Shown: positions 9,210-22,059, counted from the stretch's first letter. The stretch is 64,000 bases of DNA from Lathyrus oleraceus (GCF_024323335.1 NC_066585.1:177757149-177821148); one strand, 5' to 3'. Notes: generated from the sequence alone by a model not told the origin. Program-made: numbers and translations.

Positions 9210-12200
9210 CTAAACGCCCTGCTTCTCAACGATCTCATCCACAGCATCACTAGGTTTGTCCAGCCCTGAAGGTATCTTGCCGGGATAGTTAGTTGTTGAT
9301 TCTTCCGACCCTAACATACTGGATGAAAAACATAAATTAAACCAATTCTGGTTGAGATTATAGTTTAGTGTGAAGGTAATATAGGTTGTTTGCAAACTCA
9401 CCTTCTATCCACAATGACCATGGAGCGAAGCTCACAGTTCGCAAAGCTGCAAAATTAATGTTAAATCAGTCAATCATTTGCTACCACTAAGAATAGCTTA
9501 AGCTAAGGCACTAAGTCAGATTAGTCATTATGTTTAATACTAAAAGTTGCCGGAACTTGATCCCAATTTAACGAATCTAAGGCACTGAATAAAACTGAGT
9601 GCTACTACATCAGAAGCAACAACTCATGCTTCACATAACAAGAGAAGCAAGTCACAATTGTTAGGTTGGAGGCGGAGGTGTTGAGAGAGCTTACTGCTTG
9701 GATATTTCTTTCTTCACTGAGGGGTGGCAATCATTTCCAAATGCAGTTAGAGTGTGAAACAAGAATCCACTGTGAGTCACAATCGCTATCTCCTTCTCTT
9801 TTCGTGTCCACAACCTGAGATAAAGTCAAAAAAGCAGTAAAATATATTTTCTGAACATGCAAATGAATCTTTAACAAATGGTAGTAACTACATATCTGAA
9901 TCAATACAAAAAGTAGATATCTAGTTTTTAATCACAGTATGAGACATTAAAGTAGTGATCGGAATGAATAAATGATAGCTTGCAGACATATTAGATGAAG
10001 AAACTAAAATAATATTATCTTCAAACACCAATGGTCACAGTAGAGCTCAGCGACGGGATCAAGAGCATCTCTTTTACATTAATACACAGATGTCTAGTAA
10101 ACTTGGTAAAATGTAAAATTTGAATTAAATTTGAGTAAAGATAAGTTGATGTCGTCTTCCTGCTTGGAAAGAGTCCTACTGTATATTGGCTGTTAGTTTT
10201 AGATTGTGGGAACCTTGGACGAGAAGAAGTAAAGGGGGCTTCTGGAAAAACTGTCTTGGAATGTGTAAAATATCAATTTAACATCAATTTAGTGTTGGAT
10301 GAGATCTCCTACCAAACAGGCTGATAATAGATTTCATTAACTTGACCATACATTAAATCCAACTTAAGTGTTTCTCAAATGCAGTATTAACAAAATCTTA
10401 GAGTTTTCTTGTTGTAAGGGATAACCCACATACCAGTTCATGAACTTCAGCCCCCTAGCTGCAAGTTCCTCCTTTGTCTCTCTCACATCATCCTTCCACC
10501 AAACATCCTCATCACTGTCTATCTGAAACAAACACTTAAAGAGACTAGTATAAACCCAAAGGCAACAATCAAATTTTGGCTAACCTTTGTATGGCTAAAG
10601 AAAGGAATAAGTTATAAGCTATCTTCCATAAAATCATAAACCACGTGCATTCAGGCACTTGAAGTATAAGCACTTGCCAGTGAAAAATCAACAGCGGGAA
10701 AAAGAAACTGATACTCGCTAACACTTCTTCTTCTGTCACAGGGATGAACTCCCTACATGAGGAAAAATGTTGAGAAATTCGTAAGGTTCATAATCCATAT
10801 GTCTGTCAATGTTAATGTCAAGCCTAAGAAACCCTATTTGCTCAAAAGATAAACTTATGATGATTTTGTAGCTGGGATAAAGAAAATAAAGAAGCAGCAA
10901 ATATATGAATCGATTGCATTCCTTTCTCCTTTATTACTAATATATATACAGCTGGGCTTTAAATTTATTGGCATTTTCTCATTCAATATTTTTATGCTTC
11001 AATTGTTAAGCCCGTAAAATTTGTCCAGCACTGCTTAACAATCACTCTTCATAACATCCCTACTTAATATTATTCATAATTGATACACTGTGATGCACAG
11101 TACTTTTAAAAGGGTTGCCGTATTCATACTGGGCAAGTATAACGTGCAGGTACTTGATTGTTACACATGATTAAGTATTCAATGCTTTTTTCTACTTCTT
11201 TTTCTTCCAAATTTTTCTATCAAAGTTTGTGGGTTTATTCTGATCAATTAACTGGGAATTGCAAAATAAGTTAACGGTAAAGTACTCTAGTAATAAAATC
11301 CTTAGTTTCTCCCTTCTCCCCCTGAAGTGAAAAGCAAGATTCCAACTAACAATGGGTGTGCAGGTAGTATGTGTTATCTTAACCGTTAAAAAATTGTGAT
11401 CACCAAGACACACAACCTGCCATACTGAGATAAAGATTGAACTTGTTAATTAACTCTAGCATGTGTACCAACAATAACATAATGCTCACTCTCCTGAAAC
11501 AGGTAAAAATATGTTCAAAATGTAGAGTTGCATACCAAATGTTCACGACAAAGTTCGCCAGCAACAATTGGTGGGCAATTAAGACTTGAAATTGCAGCAT
11601 GAAAGCTATTTCCGGCATTTGCCACCATAAGAGGCACCACATCTGTTTTATCACCACTGTATCCCTCCCCACCAAATACCCCAACAGCTGTTTGCAGAGT
11701 CCTGAAGCCAAATTTGTATGAAACAAGTTACTAAGTAATTTTCACAAGCAAAATATATCTCAAGTATCTTCAGGATCCCATATTTATTCATGAGGAAACT
11801 TCAACACAACAGGGATAAGATATAAAGTGGTACCATGTGTTACTTTGGGTTTATAAAAGTGCACATCTAACAAATTGGTCCCCAAAAGTGTAACAACTTG
11901 AAATCTTAATAACAAGCAAATCGCTGTCAAGTCAGCGACATTGGCGCGTATGACGAAAAAAAAGCTGATGTGAAATACTAAGGCCCTGTTTGGATAAACA
12001 TTAAAATTTACAGCTTATAGCATAAATGTTTATCATGATAAGCACTTATGTAAAAGTTATTTCAATAACAAAAGACGAAATATAATTAATTATCTTCGTT
12101 AAGTTATATTGAAAAACTTATGAAAATAAGTTGTTTCCATAAGTTCTTTAAAACAGACTCACAAGTGTTTATGTTTATAGATAAGTTCAACTAAGTCAAT

Positions 12201-12712
12201 CCAACCCAAACAGACCATAAGTACGTGTTTGCATTATTAATCAGCTAGATTTCCTACATGAAATCCCTTAACGATATGTTTAGAGATTGTGGATTTTCAA
12301 GAATCATATTACATCTAAATTCCAATAATTTTGGAATATGCTACCAAAGATTACTAGGCTATCGAATATGAACAAAGTTATAAATGCATCCAACAGACTC
12401 AACTTTCAAACTGAAATTGGACCACTAACACAAAAGAGGAATCAACTAATCGAAGTAATAATACCTCATCAAAGGAGAAGCGATAACGAGATCAATCTTG
12501 TTTATCAAACCAGAGGAGTGAACATGCTTACGCAAATTATCAACCTGCTCCCATCCGAGAGGAGTGAGATGAGCATCGAAATATTCAGGATTCAAGTACG
12601 CTTTGTAGTTCTTATCTCCTTCCACATTGTGGATCCCCTGCGCATGCCTCACGAGGTGAATAGTTTTGCAGCGATGTAACGGAAACAAACAGGTACCGGC
12701 GGTGCAATCCAT
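9210..12712 (-). CDS. phosphoglycerate-mutase-like protein (histidine phosphatase superfamily)
   Basis: Seven exons, in transcript order: 12712-12465, 11701-11536, 10752-10678, 10522-10434, 9814-9695, 9446-9402 and 9318-9210. They sum to 852 nt (283 residues plus stop) with consistent phases. The N-terminus carries the family's catalytic RHG-type motif (LVRHAQGIHN, His23), then SPLMRTLQTAVG; the second catalytic histidine is in IVTHSGFLFHTL (His207). The protein lacks the architecture of glycolytic mutase and resembles Arabidopsis At5g64460-type proteins, for which a phosphatase role is inferred rather than shown. No transit peptide is obvious. All introns are GT-AG except intron 3, which reads GC-AG (donor GCAAGT at 10677). 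Intron 1 carries a MITE. A likely 108-bp 5' UTR intron lies at 12725-12832. Confidence 0.9.
11982..12216. mobile_element. hAT-like MITE in intron 1 of the phosphatase gene
   Basis: The segment begins GGCCCTGTTTGGATAAACA and ends CCAACCCAAACAGACC, giving imperfect terminal inverted repeats. The interior is rich in AAGTTAT/ATAAGC/CTTATG words, as in widespread dicot MITEs with a GGnCTGTTTGG terminus. The target duplication could not be fixed: flanks read ...ACTAA on the left and ATAAG on the right. It lies within an intron and does not touch the coding frame. Confidence 0.6.
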
Positions 12713-12724
12713 ACTACTCCGAGT

Positions 12725-12832
12725 CTGATAAACAAGATTCAGAGAAGGTCAACGGCTGAATCGAGAAGAAAGAAACGTATAAGGGAAGTATATTTAGGGA
12801 CGAAGAAAGAGGGTGCAGGATAAGTAACGTAC
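12725..12832 (-). other. probable 5' UTR intron of the phosphatase gene
   Basis: On the minus strand, AGG|GTACGTTAC at 12833/12832 could be a donor and TTTATCAG|ACTC at 12725/12724 an acceptor, 12 nt before the ATG. Both sites match plant consensus reasonably and the interval is a normal short-intron size. This is inference without transcript data. Confidence 0.4.
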
Positions 12833-13714
12833 CCTAGCAGTAGCAGATCGAGAGAGAAAGCGGGAACAGGAGGAATCTTTCTGGTGTGTGAGTGATTGAA
12901 TGAGTGGATGCGATGTATTTTATTTTAATTTTTCTTTTTCTTTGTTCTTGCTTGTTGTTCATTCGCTCTTGAATCTTCTGCGAGCTATGTTGGCTGTCAA
13001 CTTGTTTGTTAGTCGGAATTATTTCCACTTCCATTAAACTCATTGCATTATCCAACTAAATTATTGCAAAAATAAAATAAAATTATTTGGAGTCCCCAAA
13101 ACAAGAAAAATAAGTATATTTGGAGTCCCCTAAATTACTTTCTCTTTTTTCTTCGATTTCAAAAAAATATAATATTAATCTCTACTTCATATACCCAATC
13201 TAGTTATTTCAAAAAAAATCTAATTATTCTACCACAATTATCTTCTTACTGCCTCTCATTTTCACCATTGCAACATGATCTCTCAACTATGTATCATAGA
13301 GGTTCTTCCCCAGCTAACTAATGGTAAGATTCTCATCCCTTGCTCTCGATGTATGACTCCGATCAAGATGGATAACTCTGGTCTCTACCGCCTAACACCC
13401 TTGGGTTGGCTAGATCTGAAGGGGTGCGTCAGCTGTGCAGAAATGCATATAATTTTTGGCTACACTGAAACGTGTACATGTAATCTTTGACACACTATGA
13501 AATGTGTGTTGTCTTTGACTACGCGGAAATGTGTGTAATCTTCTACTATGCAGAAATGTGTATAATATTTAGTTACGCATAAATACGTGTAATCTTTAGT
13601 CATTCGCATTTAAGGCCTTATAGAAAGATAAATAGAAAATAACACAATATAAAAATGATAATAAGCTAATATTTGTATTCATACCGAAAATAGTTAGTTA
13701 TATTGAAGTGGAAT
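12833..13714. other. promoter side of the phosphatase gene grading into the 3' part of an older gypsy element
   Basis: No gene is supported. Two near-identical phrases ATTTGGAGTCCCC(A/T)AAA lie at about 13085 and 13118. From about 13420 there is a degenerate tandem repeat. The sequence up to 13714 was contiguous with 19242 onward before the Ogre insertion, so it lies 3' of the minus-strand gypsy pol remnant and is probably its untranslated or LTR region. Confidence 0.45.
13425..13600. repeat. degenerate ~33-bp tandem repeat
   Basis: Five imperfect copies of a unit like GAAATGTGTGTAATCTTTGA followed by CTACG: AAATGCATATAATTTTTGG, AAACGTGTACATGTAATCTT, AAATGTGTGTTGTCTTTGA, AAATGTGTGTAATCTTCTA, AAATGTGTATAATATTTAG. 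It probably belongs to the older gypsy element's 3' region. Confidence 0.65.
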
Positions 13715-13750
13715 TGTAAGACCCCAATTTTTGCCCTAAGATCCCTCATC

Positions 13751-13772
13751 ATATCATATCATATCATATCAT
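13751..13772. repeat. (CATAT)n microsatellite in the solo LTR
   Basis: About four perfect CATAT units just inside the 5' end of the LTR. Confidence 0.7.
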
Positions 13773-14850
13773 TGCCTCAAGGATCATTGTGCACCTTTGT
13801 TTGCCTCCTAGTGGGTGGGTATCTTGTGAGTGTGGTTCTTGATCACCAAGCATGTATTGCATTTGTATATCATTGCTTTTCATTTGTTTACTAACCAAAA
13901 GTACAAAAATATTGTCATCTAACCATGTTACTTGCAGCTGAAGCAATCATCAGTCAATCAGTCAAGCAAGCCATTGGGCAATGGATGGTGACCATTCTTG
14001 AAGAATTTGGGCACCATGATCATTTATAAGAGATTCATCTAAGTTGTGACATCATTCGGTATCAAGATCTCAAGAGAAAGAGGCTTGGAATTCATCAGAA
14101 TATGGCTCAGTCAACCAAAACCCTAGAAAAGTCAATTGTGGTCAACTGTGCATTTAATCAGGATTTGGAAGGTGTGAGATGGTTGGAAATGTCTCATTCA
14201 TGTCCATATAAGCTTCATTTGGCATTTCATAGATCATCATTGAAGAATTTGAAGTCAGACAAAAAGTTTCCCAAAATGGAAATGACCTGTAATTCTCACT
14301 TGCCAAAAATGGAAAGTCATTCTCCTCAAAATTACATCATGAACCAAGCTTCAAATCAAAATTTGTCCAACATGAAAGTTGAAGATATTGTTCTTGCCTT
14401 TCCAAAAAGTCCAAGAACACTCATTTCCCATTTATGGTTGGCAAGTTATGATCAAATCATTTTCAGAAAATGCCTAAATTCAAAGTGGCATAACTTTCAC
14501 ATGGAATGGCCAAATTGGATGGTTCTTCTTTGAGCAAATCCCATTTGATGTGTACTATCCAAATCCATCATCACATTTTGTCAAAAACCTCCACATAAAA
14601 AGGTCATTTTTGAAGTGGACCATTTAAAAATTGGTGGGAAAAAAGGCCAAATTTCAAAGTATATGGAATTTCCACATGAAACCAATTGGAATAGCTTCTA
14701 AATATGATTTGAGATTTGCTCCAAGTGAAAAAACACTGTTCCATTGGTTCAAGCTATCCAAGGGCAAATAGGCCAATTTCCATAACAAGCTCATTTTGCT
14801 AATCATCCAATTTTTGGTTAATCATGATTAAGGCATGGATTAAGGGATTG

Positions 14851-14858
14851 TATAAAAG
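14851..14858 (+). promoter_or_regulatory. TATA box of the Ogre LTR promoter
   Basis: TATAAAAG follows AAGGGATTG and precedes CCTAATCCTAACAG. It is the clearest TATA box in the LTR, about 1.14 kb from its start, placing transcription initiation near 14880. It is inferred from sequence only. Confidence 0.5.
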
Positions 14859-17800
14859 CCTAATCCTAACAGAAACTCAGGATCAACAATCATTTTTTCA
14901 GATCCAATCAAAAAAAATTCTCCAATTCTCTCAAAATTCTCACAATTTCACATTCACTTTTTTCACCAATTCATCAAGAATCCTTTGATCTTTGTGCTTT
15001 CTTTTGCAGCATTCATCATCTGCAGGTGATTGTGTAGTTCTGTTTGAAGGAAATTGGAGAGGAAATCGATCAAAACACCAACTGTTGCAAGCTCGAGTTT
15101 CCATGGCAGTCGCGATTTTCCACTGATCCAAACACTTCTGAGCTAAACGATCATCACCAATCACCTTCATAACCAACATACGCCATCTGTTTCACATAAT
15201 TGAAGCCAAACGCACACGGATTTCACAGCTGCATATCCAAGAGGTAAATTCTCGAAATCTCCAATTCTTGAAATCAACATGCGGTTTAGGTAGTGCCTTG
15301 AACATAGAGTAATTTGGAGCTTGAATCACGTGATTTCGTCCATTATTCATCAAGATATTTGGATTTAAAGATTGCATGTCAAAACTATTCTTGATCGTAT
15401 CTCTCTGTATGTTAACTTCTGGACAATTTCGTGGCCATATTTGTGATCCTCATTGAATGCTGGTTTCAACGGTATATGATTTGTGCGTTTTGGTTGAGAA
15501 ATGTTCATAACGAATTCTGGTGTTGATGAACAATGAAGAACAGCTCAAAATTCTGGAAATCGCGCGTTTTGATCTTATTCCCGTGCCTTGCTATTCAAAT
15601 TCATGTTTACCGCTCGAATAGACCAATCACAAGACGCCACTGCATTAAGTGGAACGGGCGCGTTTTGGCCCTGGCCTTGGTAATTACAAAATTGCCATTC
15701 AGAATAATTAAATCATTTTAATTAGTTAAATATTTATTTCATATTTTAACAAAACTTTAAAAAATCCTAATTAATTCATCTTTAATCCAAATTGAGTGGG
15801 GATTTTTTTGATGATCTCCAAATTTTGTCTAGTTTTTTTTAGGTATGATAACAAATGTTGTGCCTGGCTGATTTTTAACTTTGCCTAGAGGTTTTGATCA
15901 TGTATGCTATGTGTGTATGTTTTGCCATTTCCTTCATAAAATCTTGATGCTTGTTCCAAAATGTGTGAAATTTTACCTGGCCATTCTTGACTCATTCCTG
16001 GTGATTTTGATGTACAGTTTGCTACTTTTGAGTTCCTGGTTAGAGAGATATGATGTGATCTAGTTGAGTGTGACAATGTGTGTCACACTATGTTATGTCA
16101 ACTTCATGAATTTTGTTTCCATGCTTATTGAATGCCATTTGTTCTGGATTTTTGCATGTGATTTCCTCTGTATGTCTAGTTTAACCATGAGTTTTTGTAG
16201 GATTTGTTGATCAATTTCCTATTTGATTGGTATTTTTGTTTGCTGTTTACCATTTTGTGAACTTTTCTTGAGTGATCAACTTACATGACTTGTAAAATTC
16301 TCATTCCTTATCATGTGAATATGAAATTTGGTGGAGTGTTTCTTAACATGTTTAACTTCATCTTGGCTTTGGTCCCATTCATTTATCATTTGTTTCCACT
16401 GTTTTGCATTCATTTGAAGTTGGCACATGATTTGTGGTCTTATTTGAAGTTGTATTTGCATACCATGACTTCCTGATTTAATTCTCCTACTTCCACTTGT
16501 CCAAATGCCATGAAATTTGATATGTAGCTCATTGAATGTGTTCTGTTTGAGCTGGAATTTCTGTGGAATTTATTGAGCTGTTTTGATATTGGTTTGAGTG
16601 TGATCATTCTGTTAGCTCCATTGTGATTCCAAAATGCATAGTTTGACATGTTATGTGTATAAAATGCAATTGGTGAATGTTTTGGATATGGGACCAACTG
16701 GAATTTATTCTTGTTTGTTAAATCTTGATTTTGATCAATTTTCACTTGCTGTTTTGAATTTTTCACCTCCTTTTGACCCTAGGCTTGTCCTAGTGGTCTT
16801 ACTTCTCACATTTGAGTTGTTTTTTCAGGTTAAAGAAGCAAATGCTTTAAGGAATTTAATTCAAGTTGATTGATGTTGATTTATTTGATTGTGATGAACT
16901 AACTTGTTTCATTTTGTAGGATGCTAACTCATTTCATTTGAGTTTGTGCATTGCACATGATTGATTGTGTTGTCTGTTGGTTCATAACTTGTTTGTTTTG
17001 ATTTTGTGACTTGGATACTGATTATATTTGATTGATTTCAGGTACCATAGTCGCTTTAGTTCCTTGAGAACTAGCTATTGCTTTGCTTGTATAGCATTTG
17101 CATTGAGGTAGACTCTCTTGTCTCCATGTAGTCTGGAAGACCTGGCTTGTTATTTAGCCAGGCAACTGTCTGAAGTCCTCCTTAAGAGGCAATGTTTGTG
17201 ATTGTTTAAATTTGTCCCCAAGCAGGTGAAGACCTCATGTGAGGCAATTGGTAGACAAAAGAGATATGTAGCCTATCTCCTACTATTCTGTGAGTCTCTC
17301 ACATTGCTCACACTACTTGTGTTTGATGCATGTTGAGTAAAAACCCAAGATCTATCGAGTCTAACTTGGGGAGAGAGTTCCATCTTTCTGGACTCCCCCA
17401 CCTTCTGATATTCAATGCTCTCCCTGACCAGGGATAAGAGTGATGAGGCACACCCCTCATATCCTTTCATCTGCTTCACCTTGGCTCTCAATGTCAAGGT
17501 TAAGAGCACCATTTACCCTATTCCAGTGGACTTTTAAGTCTAACCCGTTGATTGAGCCTAATTGTTTGGTTATAGTGGGTGCTAAATGACTTTGTTGATT
17601 GATTGCTTGTTGCATTTGTACATGTTTGCACGCTTGCCTTTGTGCACTTATCATCATTAATTTGTTCATTCTTGTATGATCATTATTGCATATCCTTGTG
17701 ATCTATGTTTGTTTGCCCATTGAGGACAATTGTAAGTCCATGTTGATTGGCTTTTGTTCCCATGATATGGAAGGATAGAGTGTAAGACCTCATTGGTCAC

Positions 17801-17884
17801 TCGTATCTTCTTTTCTCTTGTTTGTTGTATGAGAGGATGCAATTGTAAGTCCCTGTGATGTGGCATTTGTATTCCTATGATCAT

Positions 17885-18242
17885 CCTTTGGAGGTTGGTA
17901 TAAGTCCAGATAGATTGGCATCCGACATCCAAGTTTTGTTTTACCTTAGGAGATTGGTGTAAACCCATTTATTGGTATCCGATATCCGCTTTTGCTTTTG
18001 TGAGATTGGTATAACACCATTGATGGCATCCGGTATCATTGTTTTGTTTTAGGAGATTGGTATAAACCCATGTATTGGTATCCGATATCCGCTTTTGTTT
18101 GTGAGATTGGTATAAGACCATTGATGGCATCCGGTATCATTGTTTTGTTTTAGGAGATTGGTATAAACCCATGTATTGGTATCCGATATCCGCTTTTGTT
18201 TGTGAGATTGGTATAAGACCATTGATGGCATCCGGCATCACC
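17885..18242 (+). repeat. tandem repeat, ~101-bp units built of two ~50-bp halves
   Basis: AGGAGATTGGT recurs at 17948, 18051 and 18152 (spacings 103 and 101). Each unit has one half with ATAAACCCATGTATTGGTAT and CCGATATCCGCTTTTG and a second half with ATAAGACCATTGATGGCATC and CGGTATCATTG. More diverged half-units (GGAGGTTGGTATAAGTCC, and AAGACCTCATTGGTCAC) extend the pattern upstream to about 17700. The last two full units are nearly identical, indicating recent duplication inside the solo LTR. Confidence 0.8.
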
Positions 18243-19255
18243 TTGCTTTATTTCTATTTGTTTGTTGCCTCATTCCTAAGGACACACTTGAATCATCTTC
18301 TATATGATCTCAAGAGGTGAACCTTTATAAGAAGTTTTACATTCCATCATCCATACCCTCCTTGTCCTACACCTTTTCACACTTTGATTTCAAAAACTGT
18401 GACTTGTTGTGCAAACATCCTCACCTCTTTTTCAAATTAGAAACCTGGACCATAAGTCCTTGATTTTTCAAATTTCACTTTTCATAACACTTCTTTGAAT
18501 CAATCCTAATCATACCTTGACCATACTTTGTGAATAATCATAATCAATTAACTTCACCCATTCAATTGTTTTGGCTTTGTTCGTTGTTAACATGTTTTCA
18601 TACATTAGCCGTAGGTTTTAATTACCATAGTGGTTGATGTAAATCTTACCTTATCCTTAGTGAGTTGATTATAAGCCTTCCATACTTATTATAGGGTTAA
18701 CCCCTCACTAGTATGTTGAAGCCATCCTCGCATGGTGGATTGTTGATGTTGGTTGAGTTTTCTCCCATTGGTAATGAAAAACCTTAGTGCTTGTGTTTTA
18801 AAATTGAACTCACTAATTTTTGGAAATCTTTTAGCCGAACTACGGCGTTTTGATCCTTACCTTTGATGGAAGGTACGTAGGCAACGGGTTCATCCGTTCG
18901 AACACAAAAATAACTAACTTGTACATTCTTTTCTCATCTTCTCATTCATGTTTGCACAATATGTCAAAACAAATAAACATTTTTATACAACAAGTGTGAA
19001 AAGGGCTCCCTAGGAGTACCTAGGACGTGATGGGTGCCTAACACCTTCCCATTGCGTAATTTACCCCTTACCCAGATTCTCTGATCTTTTTCATTAGTTT
19101 TCTACGTGTAAAACTTCTTAGGTTTTGTTCGCTTTTTAACCAGTCCTTAGGATAAATAAAAGTGCGGTGGCGACTCGATTCATTGTATGCTTTGCTTATG
19201 GTTTAATCAATAAATCATATAGCGACGAATACACCGCTACAGGAATTACTCTGGA

Positions 19256-22040
19256 AAATTAAATTATTAACTATAATATTGCTTCAACTTGGCGATGTTC
19301 CACGTCCTTGGTATTTGATCCCACTCGAGGGACTCCATGAAGTGCGTTCCCCTCCTGATGTTACTCGCATGCAGTAAGGATCTTCCCAATTAGATGTTAA
19401 TTTTCCATCCTCGGGCATTTTTCTTTCTAATATCTGCTCTCTGAAGCACTAAAGCTCTGGTGTGGAATTATCGAGGTCGGACGCGACGGTTGTTTCTTGA
19501 GGTAGCGTTTTTCCTGACGATGGTGTCGGTGAAGGCGATCACTATCATTTTTTCTCCAAAAGGTCGATTTGTTCTCTGATTGCTTTTCTTTTACCTTCTG
19601 TTGGCACCAGATTAACATTCCTCAATATCAACTCTTCCATTTCTACCAAAATGACAATTTTTATCTCATATGTTAGACGAATGGGGGTTTCCCCTGTGGT
19701 TAACTAGGGGTGGTACGATAAGCCCATGGGACATGTGGTAGTTCGTCGACCCAATTGCCTTTGGCTTATTCTAATATTTGCTTCTGGCCTCTTACTATCA
19801 CTCGGTTGGCGGCCTCGACTTGACTGTTCATTTGTGGATGCTCCACTAACACGAAGTGTTGTTTGATCTTTAATTATTCCAAGAGGATCCTCAATTGTTT
19901 ATTGATAACCTATGTTCTATTGTTTATCACGATGGCTTGGGTTACTCTGAACCTAGCCAACATATTTCTTTTGAAAGAATTTCACAATATTTGTCATAAT
20001 GATGTTTACCAATGTTTCGGACTTGATCCACTTAGTGAAATAATCCACGACTACGATAAGATACCTGAGTTATCTTGACACTTGGGCGAAGGGAATGAGG
20101 ATATCCATTCCCAACTACAAGAATGGGCATGACGGTGTCAGTATGTGTAACTCGGTGGTTAGGAAGTTAAAAATATCCTTGTGTTTATGACATTGGTCAC
20201 ATATTTTCACGTATTCATGTGCATCATAGGCCATGCTCGTATAGCAGTAACATGCTCTTATAAACATTTTAGCTAGTGATCTTGCCCCTAGGTGTTGTCC
20301 AACGATTCATTCATGCACCTCTAGGAGGGCGTAGTCGGTCTTTGTCTTTCCTAAACATCTCAGCAACGGTGTGGACAAAACCCTATTGTATAAAGTCTTT
20401 TCGATAATGGTATACTCACCTTCCCTCTTTTTCACTGGGGTTGCTTCAAATTTATCTAATGGAAGTATCTCGTACGTGATATATTGTCGAATCGGGGTCA
20501 TCCAAGAAGGCATGGCGGTGTTATCCATGATTGTTACTACCTTCCTCTTGGATCCATGTTGGGTGACTTTCTATTTTCTTGGATGAAAGAGTGATTGATA
20601 CATGGGGCTTTCATTCTAGCCAACCGAGATAAGACATTGGCTTAGGTGTTCTCTTATAGTGGCCCATGGATAATCTTGAATGCCTTGAACTTTGATAATT
20701 TCTCAGTAGTTAGCTTGAAGTATCTCTATAGCAAATGGTTATTTGACTGGGCCTCTCCTCTTATCTAGGAAACAACCAACTAGGAGTCCGTTCACATCTT
20801 TATATAATCGGCCCATATTTCCCCTGCTAGCGTGATCTCGACTATGACAGCCTTATACTCATCTTGGTTGTTAGTGGTCAGGAACTCAAACCTGGGGATA
20901 CTTCCACAACTAAACCAGGCCTGTTTCTAAAGTTGTGCCTACCCCACTTCACCAGTTGTTAGACAAACCGTCTGTGAATACCACTAAGGTGTGGTATTGT
21001 TTACCTTGAAAATCGGTAAACAACCGCTGATCTTCCAAATTTCTAAATTTGGTTACTTACAGGATCAATCAGATTGATCCTAGGACATGTGCTAACCGTT
21101 TTGAAAATGAATTTCGGTAGTAACGAATGCTCAATAATAAGCGTAAAATTAGAGTTTGGAAACTAATAAAAAGGATGACATGAACGAGAGAAATTGCAAA
21201 GGATTTGTAAATGACAAAGTAAATGTCGAAAGTAAGGGAATCTTAAGACTATAAAGTAAATGTTGAAAGCAAGGAAAAAACAAAGAAATCTTAAAATTGT
21301 AAATGACAAAGTAAAAGGAAGGTGTTTGGAATGAAGAATTAAGGAAGTATATTTCTGGAAAAAAAGTAAAGATAAATTTATATTGCTTTGAAGTAACTAA
21401 CACTGGTGTAACAAACGTACATTCTGTGATTTACGATTCTTCTTCACACGAGTACTTGGTAAATTTACAGATTTTTGTACACACTTTGACTCACACTTTT
21501 TCTAACACTAAGACCCTATATTTACACTAAATCGAGATAACCATTTCTAATGGTTCTTCAATCACGTCGAGACACATGGCGCCTTACATGTGCGCATTTA
21601 TCCACTATGCTCCACGTGTGCTCTTTAACGGTTTCTGATGAGGGTGAAGTTCCCTCCCTTATTTGAATTTTGAATCTTTGATCGGAAACCATTTTCAATC
21701 GTCTTTAAAAGAGACCCTTTTCTGGAATCTCAACTGTATGCTGATCATTATTAACCTTGCCCAGTCGAATCACCTCCAGTTGGTCGAATACCACTTCCTG
21801 GTCGAAAAGTAGTTGTACATATGATTTTCAATTTTGGTAATTCTTAATGGGCGTCAAAAATATAAGCTAATAGGTATGGCATGGGGGTCATTGTTAGTTA
21901 GGAAATCAACGAACAACTGGGCTTTTAAAGCTTTCCTTGCCTCAAAGCACACTTCAAACTCATACAACTCGATGACCCATTTTCTTAGACTCCCGGTCAG
22001 GTCCGACTGGGGTAGCACCTGTTATAAAGGTAAATTCGTT
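19256..22040 (-). pseudogene. decayed Ty3/gypsy pol remnant (RT end, RNase H, integrase)
   Basis: On the minus strand, in order: the end of RT (RKWVIELYEFEV, 21840-22030); RNase H (FTDGLSN at about 20960 and TTNNQDEYKAVIVEITLA at about 20850); a linker with SWMTPIRQYITYEILPLD; the integrase zinc-binding lead-in (EYTIIEKTLYNR ... LLRCLGKTKTDYALLEVHE, 20307-20528); integrase core scraps (DELPHVPWAYRTTPS at about 19720); and the polyprotein end PRTWNIAKLKQYYS with its stop at about 19256. Many stops and frameshifts are present, and about 750 bp of unrelated non-coding sequence separates RT from RNase H. The adjacent Ogre LTR inserted just beyond its 3' end. Confidence 0.75.
21085..21830. other. 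~750-bp non-coding segment interrupting the gypsy pol remnant
   Basis: The left half is AT-rich with AATGACAAAGTAAA-type phrases repeated at about 21208, 21250 and 21302. The right half (CGTCGAGACACATGGCGCC and GAATCACCTCC) looks like retroelement LTR sequence. It falls between RT and RNase H of the pol remnant and is therefore probably a secondary insertion or rearrangement. Its class is unknown. Confidence 0.4.
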
Positions 22041-22059
22041 TAAAACACTATGAAATATA

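Larger units (their letters stand above)
13715..19241 (+). mobile_element. solo LTR of an Ogre (Ty3/gypsy, Tat lineage) element
   Basis: It starts TGTAAGACCCCAATTTTTGC and ends ACCGCTACA, giving 5527 bp with TG...CA ends. The flanks are an exact 5-bp target duplication, GGAAT at 13710-13714 and GGAAT at 19242-19246. An LTR of more than 5 kb beginning TGTAAGACCCC is characteristic of Ogre elements in pea and vetch. No internal domain or second LTR is present and the duplication closes around a single LTR, so it is a solo LTR left by LTR-LTR recombination. A TATA box lies at 14851, and the 3' end carries GGGTGCCTAACACCTTCCC and GGTGGCGACTC modules, both echoed in the LTRs of the 34736-51110 element. 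Confidence 0.88.

Noticed and set aside
9210..12712. Annotation as a glycolytic phosphoglycerate mutase
   Set aside because: It has the RHG-type active site but not the length or architecture of glycolytic mutases; the safer call is a histidine phosphatase family member.
14102..14533. 143-codon plus-strand frame in the solo LTR
   Set aside because: Lies in the LTR upstream of its TATA box; composition resembles repeated LTR phrases (CCAAAA, TGGAAA) and no domain is visible.
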